Below, one piece after another: positions 16,578 to 24,968 of a stretch of 33,555 nucleotides of DNA (positions are counted from its first letter, which is position 1; each line of letters opens with the position of its first letter). The translations under genes were made by a program, and so were the position numbers. The DNA comes from Solirubrobacterales bacterium (lineage in GTDB: Bacteria > Actinomycetota > Thermoleophilia > Solirubrobacterales > Solirubrobacteraceae): positions 1-33,555 of the forward strand of contig JAFAZV010000084.1 in assembly GCA_019239445.1 (NCBI GenBank), written 5' to 3'. The notes below the pieces were generated by a model, which saw only the letters and a program-made list of their open reading frames with translations, had not been told where the DNA came from and did not search any database.

Positions 16578-17252
16578 TCACACTTCGTGTGCGGAGGCGC
16601 TCCCGTCCTCGGCTCGGAGCCAGGCGAGCACAGCGAGCACGCGGCGGTGATCGCCACTTCCGGCCGGGAGGTCGAGCTTCCAGAAGATGTTCGACACGTG
16701 CTTCTCCACCGCGCGCTCGCTGACTACGAGCGTCTCAGCGATCCCGCTGTTCGACCGTCCTTCCGCCATCAACGCGAGCACTTCGTGTTCGCGTGGCGTG
16801 AGCAAGCCGAGGCGGCCTTGACGCTCCGACCCGCTCAGGAGGGCAGCGACGGCCTCCGGATCCAGAGCGGTTCCCCCGGCCGCAACGCGTTTGACCGCTT
16901 CGACGAACTGACTCGGATCGGCGACGCGATCCTTTAAGAGATAGCCGACACCGCCTTCTCCGCTCGTGAACAACTCGCGCGCGAAGGTCTGCTCGACGTA
17001 CTGCGAGAGGATCAGTATCGGTAGCCCGGGCACCATCTGCCGCGCCTCGAGTGCCGCGCGCACGCCTTCGTCGGTGAAACTCGGCGGAAGCCGGACGTCG
17101 AGGACGCACACGTCCGGGGCCCCGGCTCGCAGCGCAGCCAGAAACGCGCCGGTGTCACCGACGGACGCGACAACCTCAAATCCATGCGTGCTCAACAATC
17201 GCTCGAGGCCGTCGCGCACCAGCGCGTGGTCCTCGCAGATCATCACGCGCAT
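16578..17252 (-). CDS. NarL/LuxR family response regulator
   Basis: Receiver 'MRVMICEDHALVRDGLERLL...DVCVLDVRLPP' and LuxR HTH 'LLTPREHEVLALMAEGRSNSGIAETLVVSERAVEKHVSNIFWKLDL'. Confidence 0.96.
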   Translation of the reverse strand: MRVMICEDHALVRDGLERLLSTHGFEVVASVGDTGAFLAALRAGAPDVCVLDVRLPPSFTDEGVRAALEARQMVPGLPILILSQYVEQTFARELFTSGEGGVGYLLKDRVADPSQFVEAVKRVAAGGTALDPEAVAALLSGSERQGRLGLLTPREHEVLALMAEGRSNSGIAETLVVSERAVEKHVSNIFWKLDLPAGSGDHRRVLAVLAWLRAEDGSASAHEV

Positions 17253-18553
17253 GGAATCTCCGCGCGCAGAACCGTCGGGCCGCCCACGGGACTTTTGAGC
17301 TCGAGCAGGCCGTCGAGCGCGCGAATGCGCGTGCGAAGCCCCTGGATCCCGGAGCCCGCGGCGTTCGCACCACCGCGTCCGTCGTCGACGATGCTGATCG
17401 CGAGCTCGAGCTCGCCGCGCTCGACCGTTACGTCGACCGATGCCGCGCCGCTGTGCTTGTTGACGTTGGTCAGCGCCTCGGCGACGAAGAAGTACGCGGC
17501 CGTGCTAACCGCGTCGGGCGCGTCATCGAGCGATCCTTTGAGCGTGAGTGTGGCGGGCACGGCCGAACGTTGCACGAGCGCTTCGATCGCCGTCCGCAGT
17601 CCGCGCTCCTCGAGCAGTGCCGGGCGCAGCCCGCGCGAGAGCCCACGCAGCTCGCCTAGCGCTTCGAGTGCTTCGTCGCGTGCTTTGCGTACCGCCGCGC
17701 GGGCGGCGTCCGGATTGCGCGCGACTTCCTCCTCGGCCATACCTAGCTCCATCGCCAGGGCTACCAGTCGGGCCTGCGCACCGTCGTGGAGGTCGCGCTC
17801 GATTCGCCGCAGCTGCTCATCGGCGGCGCTGACCACATCCGAGCGGGTGCTTGCCAGCTCGCGAACCCGCGCGTGCAGCTGCTGGCGCTCGGAGGGCCCA
17901 AGCACGCGCGCCACTAGCGCGGCATGGAGGCTGGCCACACCGCGGTTGAGCAGCAGCGCGAGTGGAGCTAGCAGCAGGCCGATCGCGGTCGTCAGCAAAG
18001 CCCAGCCGGTGGAAGTTACGGTGTAGATGCCCAGGTTGAGCGTTCCGTACTGCTTGCTCGGGTCGGGTATGGCCCACCACCACAGCGGCATCGCGACGTA
18101 GGAGATGACGAGGACGGTAACGCTGAGGGCGACGGTGGCGAGCACGAAGCCGAGCACCGAGTTCAGCACCAGCCAGGCGAAGTCCTTCCACGTCTGCGGA
18201 TCGGTCGTCACCGCGCGCAGCCGCGACAGCAGCCCGCGTTGCGTCGGCCGACGGTAAACCGCCGGTACGGGAGCACCGCGCCACCATCCGGCGAGCGCGC
18301 GATCGACCGCGCACGTCCAGCGGAACACGTAGGCCGTGGCGAGCCAGGCGAGCACGCCGACGATCAAGACCAGCAAGGACAACGTGACCGACGCCCCGGT
18401 GACCCAGACGACGAACTCGAGAATGCTCAAGACGAACATCGCCAGCAGGTACAGCAGATCCCGACCAGCCATCCTGGGCAGTCGCCGCACCCGGCGCGAC
18501 CAGGTCGCTGTTACTGGCATCGATTGCGTTTGCAGTGTGTTCATGTCGATCAT
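17243..18553 (-). CDS. Sensor histidine kinase (HisKA_3/NarX-DesK type) with N-terminal membrane sensor domain
   Basis: 'RIERDLHDGAQARLVALAMELGMAEEE', 'EALTNVNKHSGAASVDV', 'DDGRGGANAAGSGIQGLRTRIRAL'. Overlaps the response-regulator start by 10 bp. Confidence 0.94.
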   Translation of the reverse strand: MIDMNTLQTQSMPVTATWSRRVRRLPRMAGRDLLYLLAMFVLSILEFVVWVTGASVTLSLLVLIVGVLAWLATAYVFRWTCAVDRALAGWWRGAPVPAVYRRPTQRGLLSRLRAVTTDPQTWKDFAWLVLNSVLGFVLATVALSVTVLVISYVAMPLWWWAIPDPSKQYGTLNLGIYTVTSTGWALLTTAIGLLLAPLALLLNRGVASLHAALVARVLGPSERQQLHARVRELASTRSDVVSAADEQLRRIERDLHDGAQARLVALAMELGMAEEEVARNPDAARAAVRKARDEALEALGELRGLSRGLRPALLEERGLRTAIEALVQRSAVPATLTLKGSLDDAPDAVSTAAYFFVAEALTNVNKHSGAASVDVTVERGELELAISIVDDGRGGANAAGSGIQGLRTRIRALDGLLELKSPVGGPTVLRAEIPCA

Positions 18554-18819
18554 GTTCGATCGACGCGGCCGAGCCGGGAATACGGGAGTCGCGGGTACCG
18601 AAGGTAGTGCTGGCCGTACCCCCGGCGCGCGCTGTCGCGTGCCCAGGGGCGCACCGGAGCGACGAATTTTCCCGGATTTGCGCCAAGCGGTGGGGTTAAC
18701 CGAACGCCGGCAGGTGAGCTGACGCGCTTGACCTGACACCAGCTGGCCGTCTCCCGTTCAGCCTCGCCCGCTGGGACTCTCTCGGCGCATCGGATCACCA
18801 GCAAGCGGAGGTACTCGAC

Positions 18820-20997
18820 ATGCGACAGGAGAATCTTGCGGCCCGCGCGGGAAGGTGGAGCGCCCATCATCGCAAAGCGGCGATCGTCGGCTGGATCGCG
18901 TTCGTGGTCGCGGCCGTTCTCATCGGCGGAGCGATCGGAACCAAGCAGATCCCGCAGGACGCGGGCGGCAGCGGTGAGTCGGGGCGCGCGCAGCGGATCC
19001 TGCACGACCACTTCCCGCAGCCCGCGAGCGAGCAGGTGCTCGTTCAGAGCGCTGCGCTGACCGTCAAGGCGCCGTCGTTTCGGTCCGCTCTGGTCGACGT
19101 GGCTGGCCGCCTGCGCGCCCTTCCCTCCACCGAACGCGTCCGCTCGCCGCTGGGAAGCCGCGATCCGGGGTTGATCTCAAGCGACGGTCATTCCGCGTTG
19201 GTTCAGTTCGACCTGAAGGGCAAGGCGGATGGCGCCGACAAGCGCGTCGCGGCGTCGCTGGCGTCAACTGCGGCGGCGCAGCGAGATCATCCCGAGCTCC
19301 GCATCGAGCAGGCCGGGGATGCGAGCGCCAACAAGGCGCTCTCGAAGAGCTTCAGCGACGATTTCGCCAAGGCTCGGACGCTGTCACTCCCGATCACTCT
19401 GGTCATCCTGGTGATCGCTTTCGGCGCCATCGTGGCGGCAGGAATCCCGGTGCTGCTCGCAATCACTGGCGTCGCTGCGACGCTCCGGCTCGTCGCGCTC
19501 GTCAGCCACGTGTCGGCCATCGATCCGGCCGTGTCTGAGGTCGTGCTTCTGGTCGGGATGGCGGTTGGCGTTGACTACTCGCTGTTCTACATGCGTCGCG
19601 AGCGCGAGGAGCGCGTTCGCGGTCTGAGCGAGCCGGCTGCGTTACGGGCGGCGGCGGCCACTTCCGGTCGCTCGGTCCTCGTGTCGGGGCTGACCGTGAT
19701 GGCCGCGATGGCCGGCATGTATCTCGCCGGCGACAAGACGTTCGCGTCGATGGCAACGGGAACGATTCTCGTCGTGGCGGTCGCGGTGCTCGGCTCGCTC
19801 ACGGTGCTGCCCGCCCTCCTGTCAAAGCTCGGCGACCGGGCAATGAAGGGACGCGTGCCTTTCGTCGCGCGGCGGCGGGAGCGCTCTGCAGAGCCGAAGC
19901 TGTGGGGTGCGCTGATCGAGCGGGTGCTGCGCCGTCCGGTGGCGGCAACGCTTCTCGCCGGCGGCGCGCTGCTGGCGCTGGCGGTGCCGGCGTTCGGCCT
20001 GCACACGGCGACGCCGGGGCTCGCGGGCTTGCCGAGTGGGCTGCCGATCGTCAAGACGCTGAACCGGATGGAGGCCGCGTTTCCGGGCGGAGCTCAACCC
20101 GCCCAGGTCGTGGTCCAGGCACGCGATGTCCGCGCGCCGGCGGTGCGCCAGGCGATCGCCGGGCTCGAGCGGCGGGCGCTGGCGACGGGACAGATGCACC
20201 CGCCGGTGAGCGTTGCCATCGACCGCGCGGGCGCGGTCGCGGTCGTCTCCGTGCCGCTGAGCGGCACGGGCACCGACGCCGCTTCGTACCGCGCCCTGGC
20301 GGTGCTGCGTGGGGACGTGATCCCGTCGACGCTGGGGCAGGTGCCCGGTGTCAAGGCGCAAGTGACCGGGATGACGGCGAGCTCGAAGGACTTCAGCGCA
20401 TCGATGAAGGCTCACCTTCCGCTCGTGTTCGCGTTCGTTCTCACGATGGCGTTCGTGCTCCTGCTGGTGACGTTCCGCTCGATAACGATCGCGCTGCTGG
20501 CGATCGTCCTCAACCTGCTCTCCGTCGGTGCCGCCTACGGCGTGCTCGCGCTCGTCTTCCAGCGCCACTGGGCGGAAGGGCTGCTGGCGTTCAAATCGAC
20601 CGGTGCGATCACGTCGTGGCTGCCGCTGTTCCTGTTCGTGATCCTGTTCGGCCTATCGATGGACTACCACGTGTTCATCCTCAGCCGGATCCGCGAGGCC
20701 CACGACCAGGGCGCGCCAACTGCCGAGGCGATCGCGCAGGGGATCAAGTCGACGGCCGGGGTGGTCACGAGCGCAGCGATGGTGATGGTGGCCGTGTTCG
20801 CGATCTTCGCGTCCCTCGGTGCCCTCGAGTTCAAGCAGCTGGGCGTTGGGCTGGCAGCGGCGATCCTGATCGACGCAACGATCGTGCGCGCCGTGCTGCT
20901 GCCGGCGTTGATGAGGCTGCTGGGCGAGGCCAACTGGTATCTCCCCGAACGGCTCGGGTGGCTGCCGCATGTGGCGCACCAAGGCGCCCGCGCCTGA
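18820..20997 (+). CDS. MMPL family (RND superfamily) transporter
   Basis: 'VSEVVLLVGMAVGVDYSLFYMRREREER' and 'LFLFVILFGLSMDYHVFILSRIREAH'. Confidence 0.95.
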   Translation: MRQENLAARAGRWSAHHRKAAIVGWIAFVVAAVLIGGAIGTKQIPQDAGGSGESGRAQRILHDHFPQPASEQVLVQSAALTVKAPSFRSALVDVAGRLRALPSTERVRSPLGSRDPGLISSDGHSALVQFDLKGKADGADKRVAASLASTAAAQRDHPELRIEQAGDASANKALSKSFSDDFAKARTLSLPITLVILVIAFGAIVAAGIPVLLAITGVAATLRLVALVSHVSAIDPAVSEVVLLVGMAVGVDYSLFYMRREREERVRGLSEPAALRAAAATSGRSVLVSGLTVMAAMAGMYLAGDKTFASMATGTILVVAVAVLGSLTVLPALLSKLGDRAMKGRVPFVARRRERSAEPKLWGALIERVLRRPVAATLLAGGALLALAVPAFGLHTATPGLAGLPSGLPIVKTLNRMEAAFPGGAQPAQVVVQARDVRAPAVRQAIAGLERRALATGQMHPPVSVAIDRAGAVAVVSVPLSGTGTDAASYRALAVLRGDVIPSTLGQVPGVKAQVTGMTASSKDFSASMKAHLPLVFAFVLTMAFVLLLVTFRSITIALLAIVLNLLSVGAAYGVLALVFQRHWAEGLLAFKSTGAITSWLPLFLFVILFGLSMDYHVFILSRIREAHDQGAPTAEAIAQGIKSTAGVVTSAAMVMVAVFAIFASLGALEFKQLGVGLAAAILIDATIVRAVLLPALMRLLGEANWYLPERLGWLPHVAHQGARA

Positions 20998-21002
20998 AGC
21001 GG

Positions 21003-21033
21003 GGCGGCTGAGGGTTATCCGACTCTAGCCGCC
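21003..21033. terminator. Candidate bidirectional terminator between convergent genes
   Basis: GGCGGCT (21003-21009) / AGCCGCC (21027-21033), spanning the 17-bp gap and the 3' end of the decarboxylase. Confidence 0.4.
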
Positions 21034-22442
21034 ACCAGCTCGCGGAGGACGTCGACCAGCAGATCGACGTCCTCTTCGCGCGTACGCCAGTTGACGATCG
21101 CCGGTCGCAACGCGACCTTGCCGGCGTAGGTCGTGGTGCCGACGAACACCCGGCCGTCGGCCAGCAGCGCCTCACCCACCTCACGGTTCAGCGCGTCCAA
21201 TTGCTCGTCCGGCCAGCCCTCGGGATGGACGCGGAAGCAGACGATGTTCAATCGCACCTCGGCGAGACGCTCCAGCTCGGGCGTCGCGTCGATCCGCCTG
21301 GCGAGGTGCTGGGCCAGAGCCAGATGCCGCCGGACCATGGCGCGGTGACCGTCGCGCCCGTAGGCCCGCAGCGTCGCCCACACGCTGAAGGCCCGCGCCC
21401 GGCGTGAGCTCTCAGGCGCGATGAAACCGAAAGACGGATGGGGATCAACGGCAGAGGGCAGATAGGGGGCTCCCACATTGAGCGCCCGAGGCAGCCGCTC
21501 CACCTCGCGCACGAACGCGAAACCGCAGTCGTAGGGCACGTTCAACCACTTGTGCGCGTCGGCGATCACCGAATGCGCGCGCTCGACGCCCTCCGCGAGC
21601 TCGCGAGCCTCCGGCACGAGGCGCGCGAACAAGCCGAAGGCGCCGTCGACGTGCAGCCAGGCGTCGTAGCGTTCGGCCAGATCCGCGAGCTCGGCGATCG
21701 GGTCGAAGTCGCCGGCGTTGACTTCGCCTGCGTTCGCGATCACGATCGAACGAGCGGGAGCGGCGAGATCCAACGCGCGCTCGACCGCACCAAGGTCGAT
21801 CCGGCCGACCGGGTCGTTGGTCAGACGTCTGATCGATCCGCGGCCGAAGCCGAGCATCCCGATCGCCTGAACGGCGCTCGGATGCAGGTAGCCGCTCGAG
21901 ACGATCAGCGGTTCGGGCAGCTCGCGAAGCCCCCGCTCCTCCACGTCAACGCCGCAACGCTCCGCCCACCAGTTGCGCGCGGCAGCCAAGGCGACGAAGT
22001 TGGCCATCGTCGCTCCGCTCGTGAATACGCCGCCGAACTCGCGCGGCAGCTCGAAGAGCTGGCGCAACCAGTCGAGCGCTACCTGCTCGAGTCGCGCCGC
22101 CAGCGGCGAGGAGGCCCAGGCAAACGCGACCTGGTCATAGGTTGACGTGAGCCAATCGGCTCCGAGCGCCGCGGGCGTGCCACCGCCCATGACGAAATGA
22201 AAGAAGCGCGGGCCACTCGAACGGGTAGCCGCGCTCGCGCCGCGCGTGGCCAGCTCGCGCAGGGCAGCCAACGTCCCGTCTCCCGTCTCCGGCATGGCGT
22301 CGCTCCAACCATCGATTGTCTTCTCGAAGCCGGGGCAGAGGATCCGCGCCTGATCGATGTCGCCCAGGTAATGCTGCGCAGCGCCGGCGGCGAAATTGAG
22401 CGCTTCGGCGAGCTGATCGTGATCGTCCAGCGGGTCGGGCAC
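21015..22442 (-). CDS. Pyridoxal phosphate-dependent decarboxylase (group II, aromatic-L-amino-acid decarboxylase-like)
   Basis: PLP-lysine motif 'SVIADAHKWLNVPYDCGFAFVRE'; 'GVFTSGATMANFVALAAAR'; 'DAWLHVDGAFG'. Confidence 0.94.
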   Translation of the reverse strand: MPDPLDDHDQLAEALNFAAGAAQHYLGDIDQARILCPGFEKTIDGWSDAMPETGDGTLAALRELATRGASAATRSSGPRFFHFVMGGGTPAALGADWLTSTYDQVAFAWASSPLAARLEQVALDWLRQLFELPREFGGVFTSGATMANFVALAAARNWWAERCGVDVEERGLRELPEPLIVSSGYLHPSAVQAIGMLGFGRGSIRRLTNDPVGRIDLGAVERALDLAAPARSIVIANAGEVNAGDFDPIAELADLAERYDAWLHVDGAFGLFARLVPEARELAEGVERAHSVIADAHKWLNVPYDCGFAFVREVERLPRALNVGAPYLPSAVDPHPSFGFIAPESSRRARAFSVWATLRAYGRDGHRAMVRRHLALAQHLARRIDATPELERLAEVRLNIVCFRVHPEGWPDEQLDALNREVGEALLADGRVFVGTTTYAGKVALRPAIVNWRTREEDVDLLVDVLRELVAARVG

Positions 22443-22529
22443 GAGATCGCGAGGCTAGGCCGACGAGCTCGTCAGTCCCTGGTTCTGATAGAGCATCCCC
22501 ACATCCACGTAAGAACAGGAGACTCGCAG

Positions 22530-22736
22530 ATGAAGCTCAGCGCCCGCAACCAGCTCACCGGCACGGTAACCAGCATCAATCGCGGCGAAGCGATCGCCAA
22601 CGTCGCCATCGACGTGGCAGGGGAGCGCCTCGTGGCTTCGATAACCGTTGAGGCCGTGCAGGAGCTCGGGCTTGGCGAAGGCACTCAGGTCACGGCGGTG
22701 ATCAAGGCCTCCGACGTGATCCTCGCCACCGAGTAG
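22530..22736 (+). CDS. mop: Mop-family molybdopterin-binding protein (molbindin, single TOBE domain)
   Basis: 68 aa 'MKLSARNQLTGTVTSINRGEAIANVAIDVAGERLVASITVEAVQELGLGEGTQVTAVIKASDVILATE'. Embedded in a longer listed ORF (22197..22736); purine-rich RBS upstream. Confidence 0.93.
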   Translation: MKLSARNQLTGTVTSINRGEAIANVAIDVAGERLVASITVEAVQELGLGEGTQVTAVIKASDVILATE

Positions 22737-22756
22737 CGGCGCCGGGCAGCGCCGTT
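22735..22756. terminator. Hairpin between convergent mop and encapsulin genes
   Basis: CGGCGC-CGGGCA-GCGCCG (22737-22754), extendable by a G-U and an A-T pair. Confidence 0.45.
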
Positions 22757-23555
22757 AGGCGCTCAGCGTCACCGCTGCCTCGGGCGTGGCGACGTGGAAG
22801 CTGAAGCTCTCCTCGAGGTACATCCGCACCACATCCGCGTCGTGGCTCGTATAGCCGAGCGAGAGATCCTGCCCGGACTCGAACAAGAAGTCGCCACCGC
22901 GCAGGCTGAGCACGATCGCGCCCCGCACGCCTGGCGCCCACACGATCGGACCTTCGAGGATCTTGCGCAGGTGCTCGAGCAGCGGGTAGCCGCCGTGCTC
23001 CGCCGTCTCGACCACACGGGTGTACTGCTCGCCGCCGAGCGCCAGCGCGTAGGAACCGCTGACGCCGTGCTGGAGCAGGCGCTGGACGGCCGCCGCGACC
23101 GGTCGCGGGTACTCATCGGGAACGGGGCCAAGCGGGATCGGCTCGTGAGGCGAGACCTCGCTGATCCCCGCGAGCGCGCCGGGCCAGCCATGGAACACGG
23201 CGATGTTCTCGGCCACGGCAATCTGATGCGCGGCCTTGTCGAGAGGCGCGAGGTCTGGATCTGATGCGCCCCGATCGGCATCGCGCAGCTCGCTGAGCGC
23301 GAGCTCGAACTCGGCTCGCACCTCGACCAGCGGGAGAACGCGGCGGCGCAGCCCGCTGACCCCGGTGCAGGGGGCCTCGCCAAGGGGCGCCGTGCGGCCC
23401 AGGTTGGTGGCGGAGTGCTCCCAGCCGTGCGGCCCGGAGAAGTCGACCAACTTGCGCGCAGCCAGCGGCGGCGATAGCCGCTCGCGCGCCTCGTCGTCGA
23501 GCGCGGTCCAGGCCGCATCGCTGATCGGGGCGAGTCCTCGTAGTAGGTGGTTCAT
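22755..23555 (-). CDS. Family 1 encapsulin nanocompartment shell protein
   Basis: Resembles Thermotoga-type encapsulin along its length: 'MNHLLRGLAPISDAAWTALDDEARERL...RKLVDFSGPHGWEHSATNLGR', 'GLRRRVLPLVEVRAEFELALSEL', 'GGDFLFESGQDLSLGYTSHDADVVRMYLEESFSFHVATPEAAVTL'. Start is the ATG overlapping the upstream stop. Confidence 0.95.
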   Translation of the reverse strand: MNHLLRGLAPISDAAWTALDDEARERLSPPLAARKLVDFSGPHGWEHSATNLGRTAPLGEAPCTGVSGLRRRVLPLVEVRAEFELALSELRDADRGASDPDLAPLDKAAHQIAVAENIAVFHGWPGALAGISEVSPHEPIPLGPVPDEYPRPVAAAVQRLLQHGVSGSYALALGGEQYTRVVETAEHGGYPLLEHLRKILEGPIVWAPGVRGAIVLSLRGGDFLFESGQDLSLGYTSHDADVVRMYLEESFSFHVATPEAAVTLSA

Positions 23556-23941
23556 CGCTCGATTCCTCTCAAGCTCCGTATTCCCAGGGAGCCGTCTTCC
23601 GTCGCGCCTTCGCTTCCGGACTCGCCCTCGAGGACCTCGGCCTCGACCGTCTCGGCTCGCTCGACCACGTCGCCCGGTTGGAAGAGCACGCCTTGAGCGA
23701 TCTTCCTCCAGGGCGGCGTCCGCCGCAGCAGCATCTCGAGGTCCATCGAGAAGTGCTTGAACTCTTCTCCCTGCGCATCGCGCATGACCGCGGCGGCGTC
23801 GGGATCGCGTTCGAGCGCGAGGCGCTGCTCGTACCAGCCGATCGCCTCGGCCTCTTCGGTCAGCGACGCACACAGGCGCGCGAAGGTTCGCGTCGCCGAT
23901 GGCAGCTCTTCCGGCGGCTCGTGATACTGATCAAAGCCCAT
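23552..23941 (-). CDS. Encapsulated ferritin-like protein (EncFtn), encapsulin cargo
   Basis: 'LTEEAEAIGWYEQRLALERDPDAAAVMRDAQGEEFKHFSMDLEMLLRRTPPWRKIAQGVLF' has the WY motif and E-x-x-H. C-terminal cargo peptide 'DGSLGIRSLRG'. Confidence 0.94.
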   Translation of the reverse strand: MGFDQYHEPPEELPSATRTFARLCASLTEEAEAIGWYEQRLALERDPDAAAVMRDAQGEEFKHFSMDLEMLLRRTPPWRKIAQGVLFQPGDVVERAETVEAEVLEGESGSEGATEDGSLGIRSLRGIER

Positions 23942-24026
23942 CTGGCCTCCTCGCGGTCACATCAGCTTGAGCGGGGAATCCTACGGCCAGCGAACCTTCG
24001 CCCCTCGACGACGACAAGGAGAAACC

Positions 24027-24857
24027 GTGTCAGATCAATACGTGCTCCCGGCCGAACGGCTACGTGAGCTCTCGGACGGCAACCGCATGCCGGTCCTCGG
24101 CCTGGGCGTATGGCAGGTACCGGACGGGCGTGAATGCGAAAACGCTGTCCTGTGGGCGCTCGAGGCCGGCTATCGGCACATCGACACCGCGCAGGCGTAC
24201 GGCAACGAGGCGAGCGTCGGCCGCGCGCTTCAGAGCAGCGGCGTTCCGCGGGATGAGGTGTTCCTCACGACCAAGTTCTATCCAGCTCGCAAAGACCCCG
24301 CGGAGGAGATCGAACGGAGCCTCGAGCGGCTTGGGGTCGATCAGGTCGACCTGTACATCATCCACTGGCCCCAGGGCGGCTCGACGTGGGCGTGGCCGGG
24401 GATGGAGCGGGCACACGAACGCGGCCACGCCCGCTCGATCGGCGTCTCGAACTTCAGCACGTCAGAGCTCGAGCAGGTGATCGGCGCAGCCTCCACGCCG
24501 CCCGTGGTCAACCAGGTCCAGTTCAGTCCGGTCGAGTACCGCCGCGGCCTGCTCGCGGCGTGTGAGCGGCACGACGTAGCGCTCGAGGCCTACAGCCCGC
24601 TCGGCACCGGGCGCCACCTGCGCGATCGCGCAGTGACCTCGATCGCCGAGCGCGTAGATCGCACTTCAGCGCAGGTGCTGTTGCGCTGGTGCCTGCAGCG
24701 GGACACGATCGTGATCCCCAAGTCGACACATCAAGAGCGGATCGAGGAGAACGCGCGCATCTTCGACTTCACGCTCAGCGACGAGGAGATGTCCGAGCTC
24801 GATCGCCTCGACCAAACCGGCGGCACCGAGGAGGCGCGCGAGCGGAAGTGGTGGTAG
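24027..24857 (+). CDS. Aldo/keto reductase
   Basis: Catalytic tetrad context 'GYRHIDTAQAYGNE', 'LTTKFYP', 'YIIHWPQG'; 'SIGVSNFS'; 'IPKSTHQERIEEN'. GTG start at 24027 after AAGGAGAAACC. Confidence 0.95.
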   Translation: MSDQYVLPAERLRELSDGNRMPVLGLGVWQVPDGRECENAVLWALEAGYRHIDTAQAYGNEASVGRALQSSGVPRDEVFLTTKFYPARKDPAEEIERSLERLGVDQVDLYIIHWPQGGSTWAWPGMERAHERGHARSIGVSNFSTSELEQVIGAASTPPVVNQVQFSPVEYRRGLLAACERHDVALEAYSPLGTGRHLRDRAVTSIAERVDRTSAQVLLRWCLQRDTIVIPKSTHQERIEENARIFDFTLSDEEMSELDRLDQTGGTEEARERKWW

Positions 24858-24877
24858 CTCTGCCCGCGGCGCAACGG

Positions 24878-24912
24878 CGGCGCCGGCCCGACGTAAGGCT
24901 CGGCCGGCGCCG
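24878..24912. terminator. Strong GC hairpin between aldo/keto reductase and antiporter genes
   Basis: Perfect 11-bp stem CGGCGCCGGCC / GGCCGGCGCCG, 13-nt loop, 20 nt after the reductase stop; no U-tract. Confidence 0.55.
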
Positions 24913-24968
24913 AGGCCGGCGTTCGAGCCGAATCTGAGATGTCCACACGCGACGGATAGCCGACGCGC

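Noticed and set aside
15726-16937. 403-aa plus-strand ORF opposite the kinase and response regulator
   Set aside because: Spans two well-supported minus-strand genes; shadow ORF.
19902-21011. 369-aa plus-strand ORF overlapping the second MMPL gene in another frame
   Set aside because: Arg/Gly/Ala-rich out-of-frame translation of the MMPL coding sequence.
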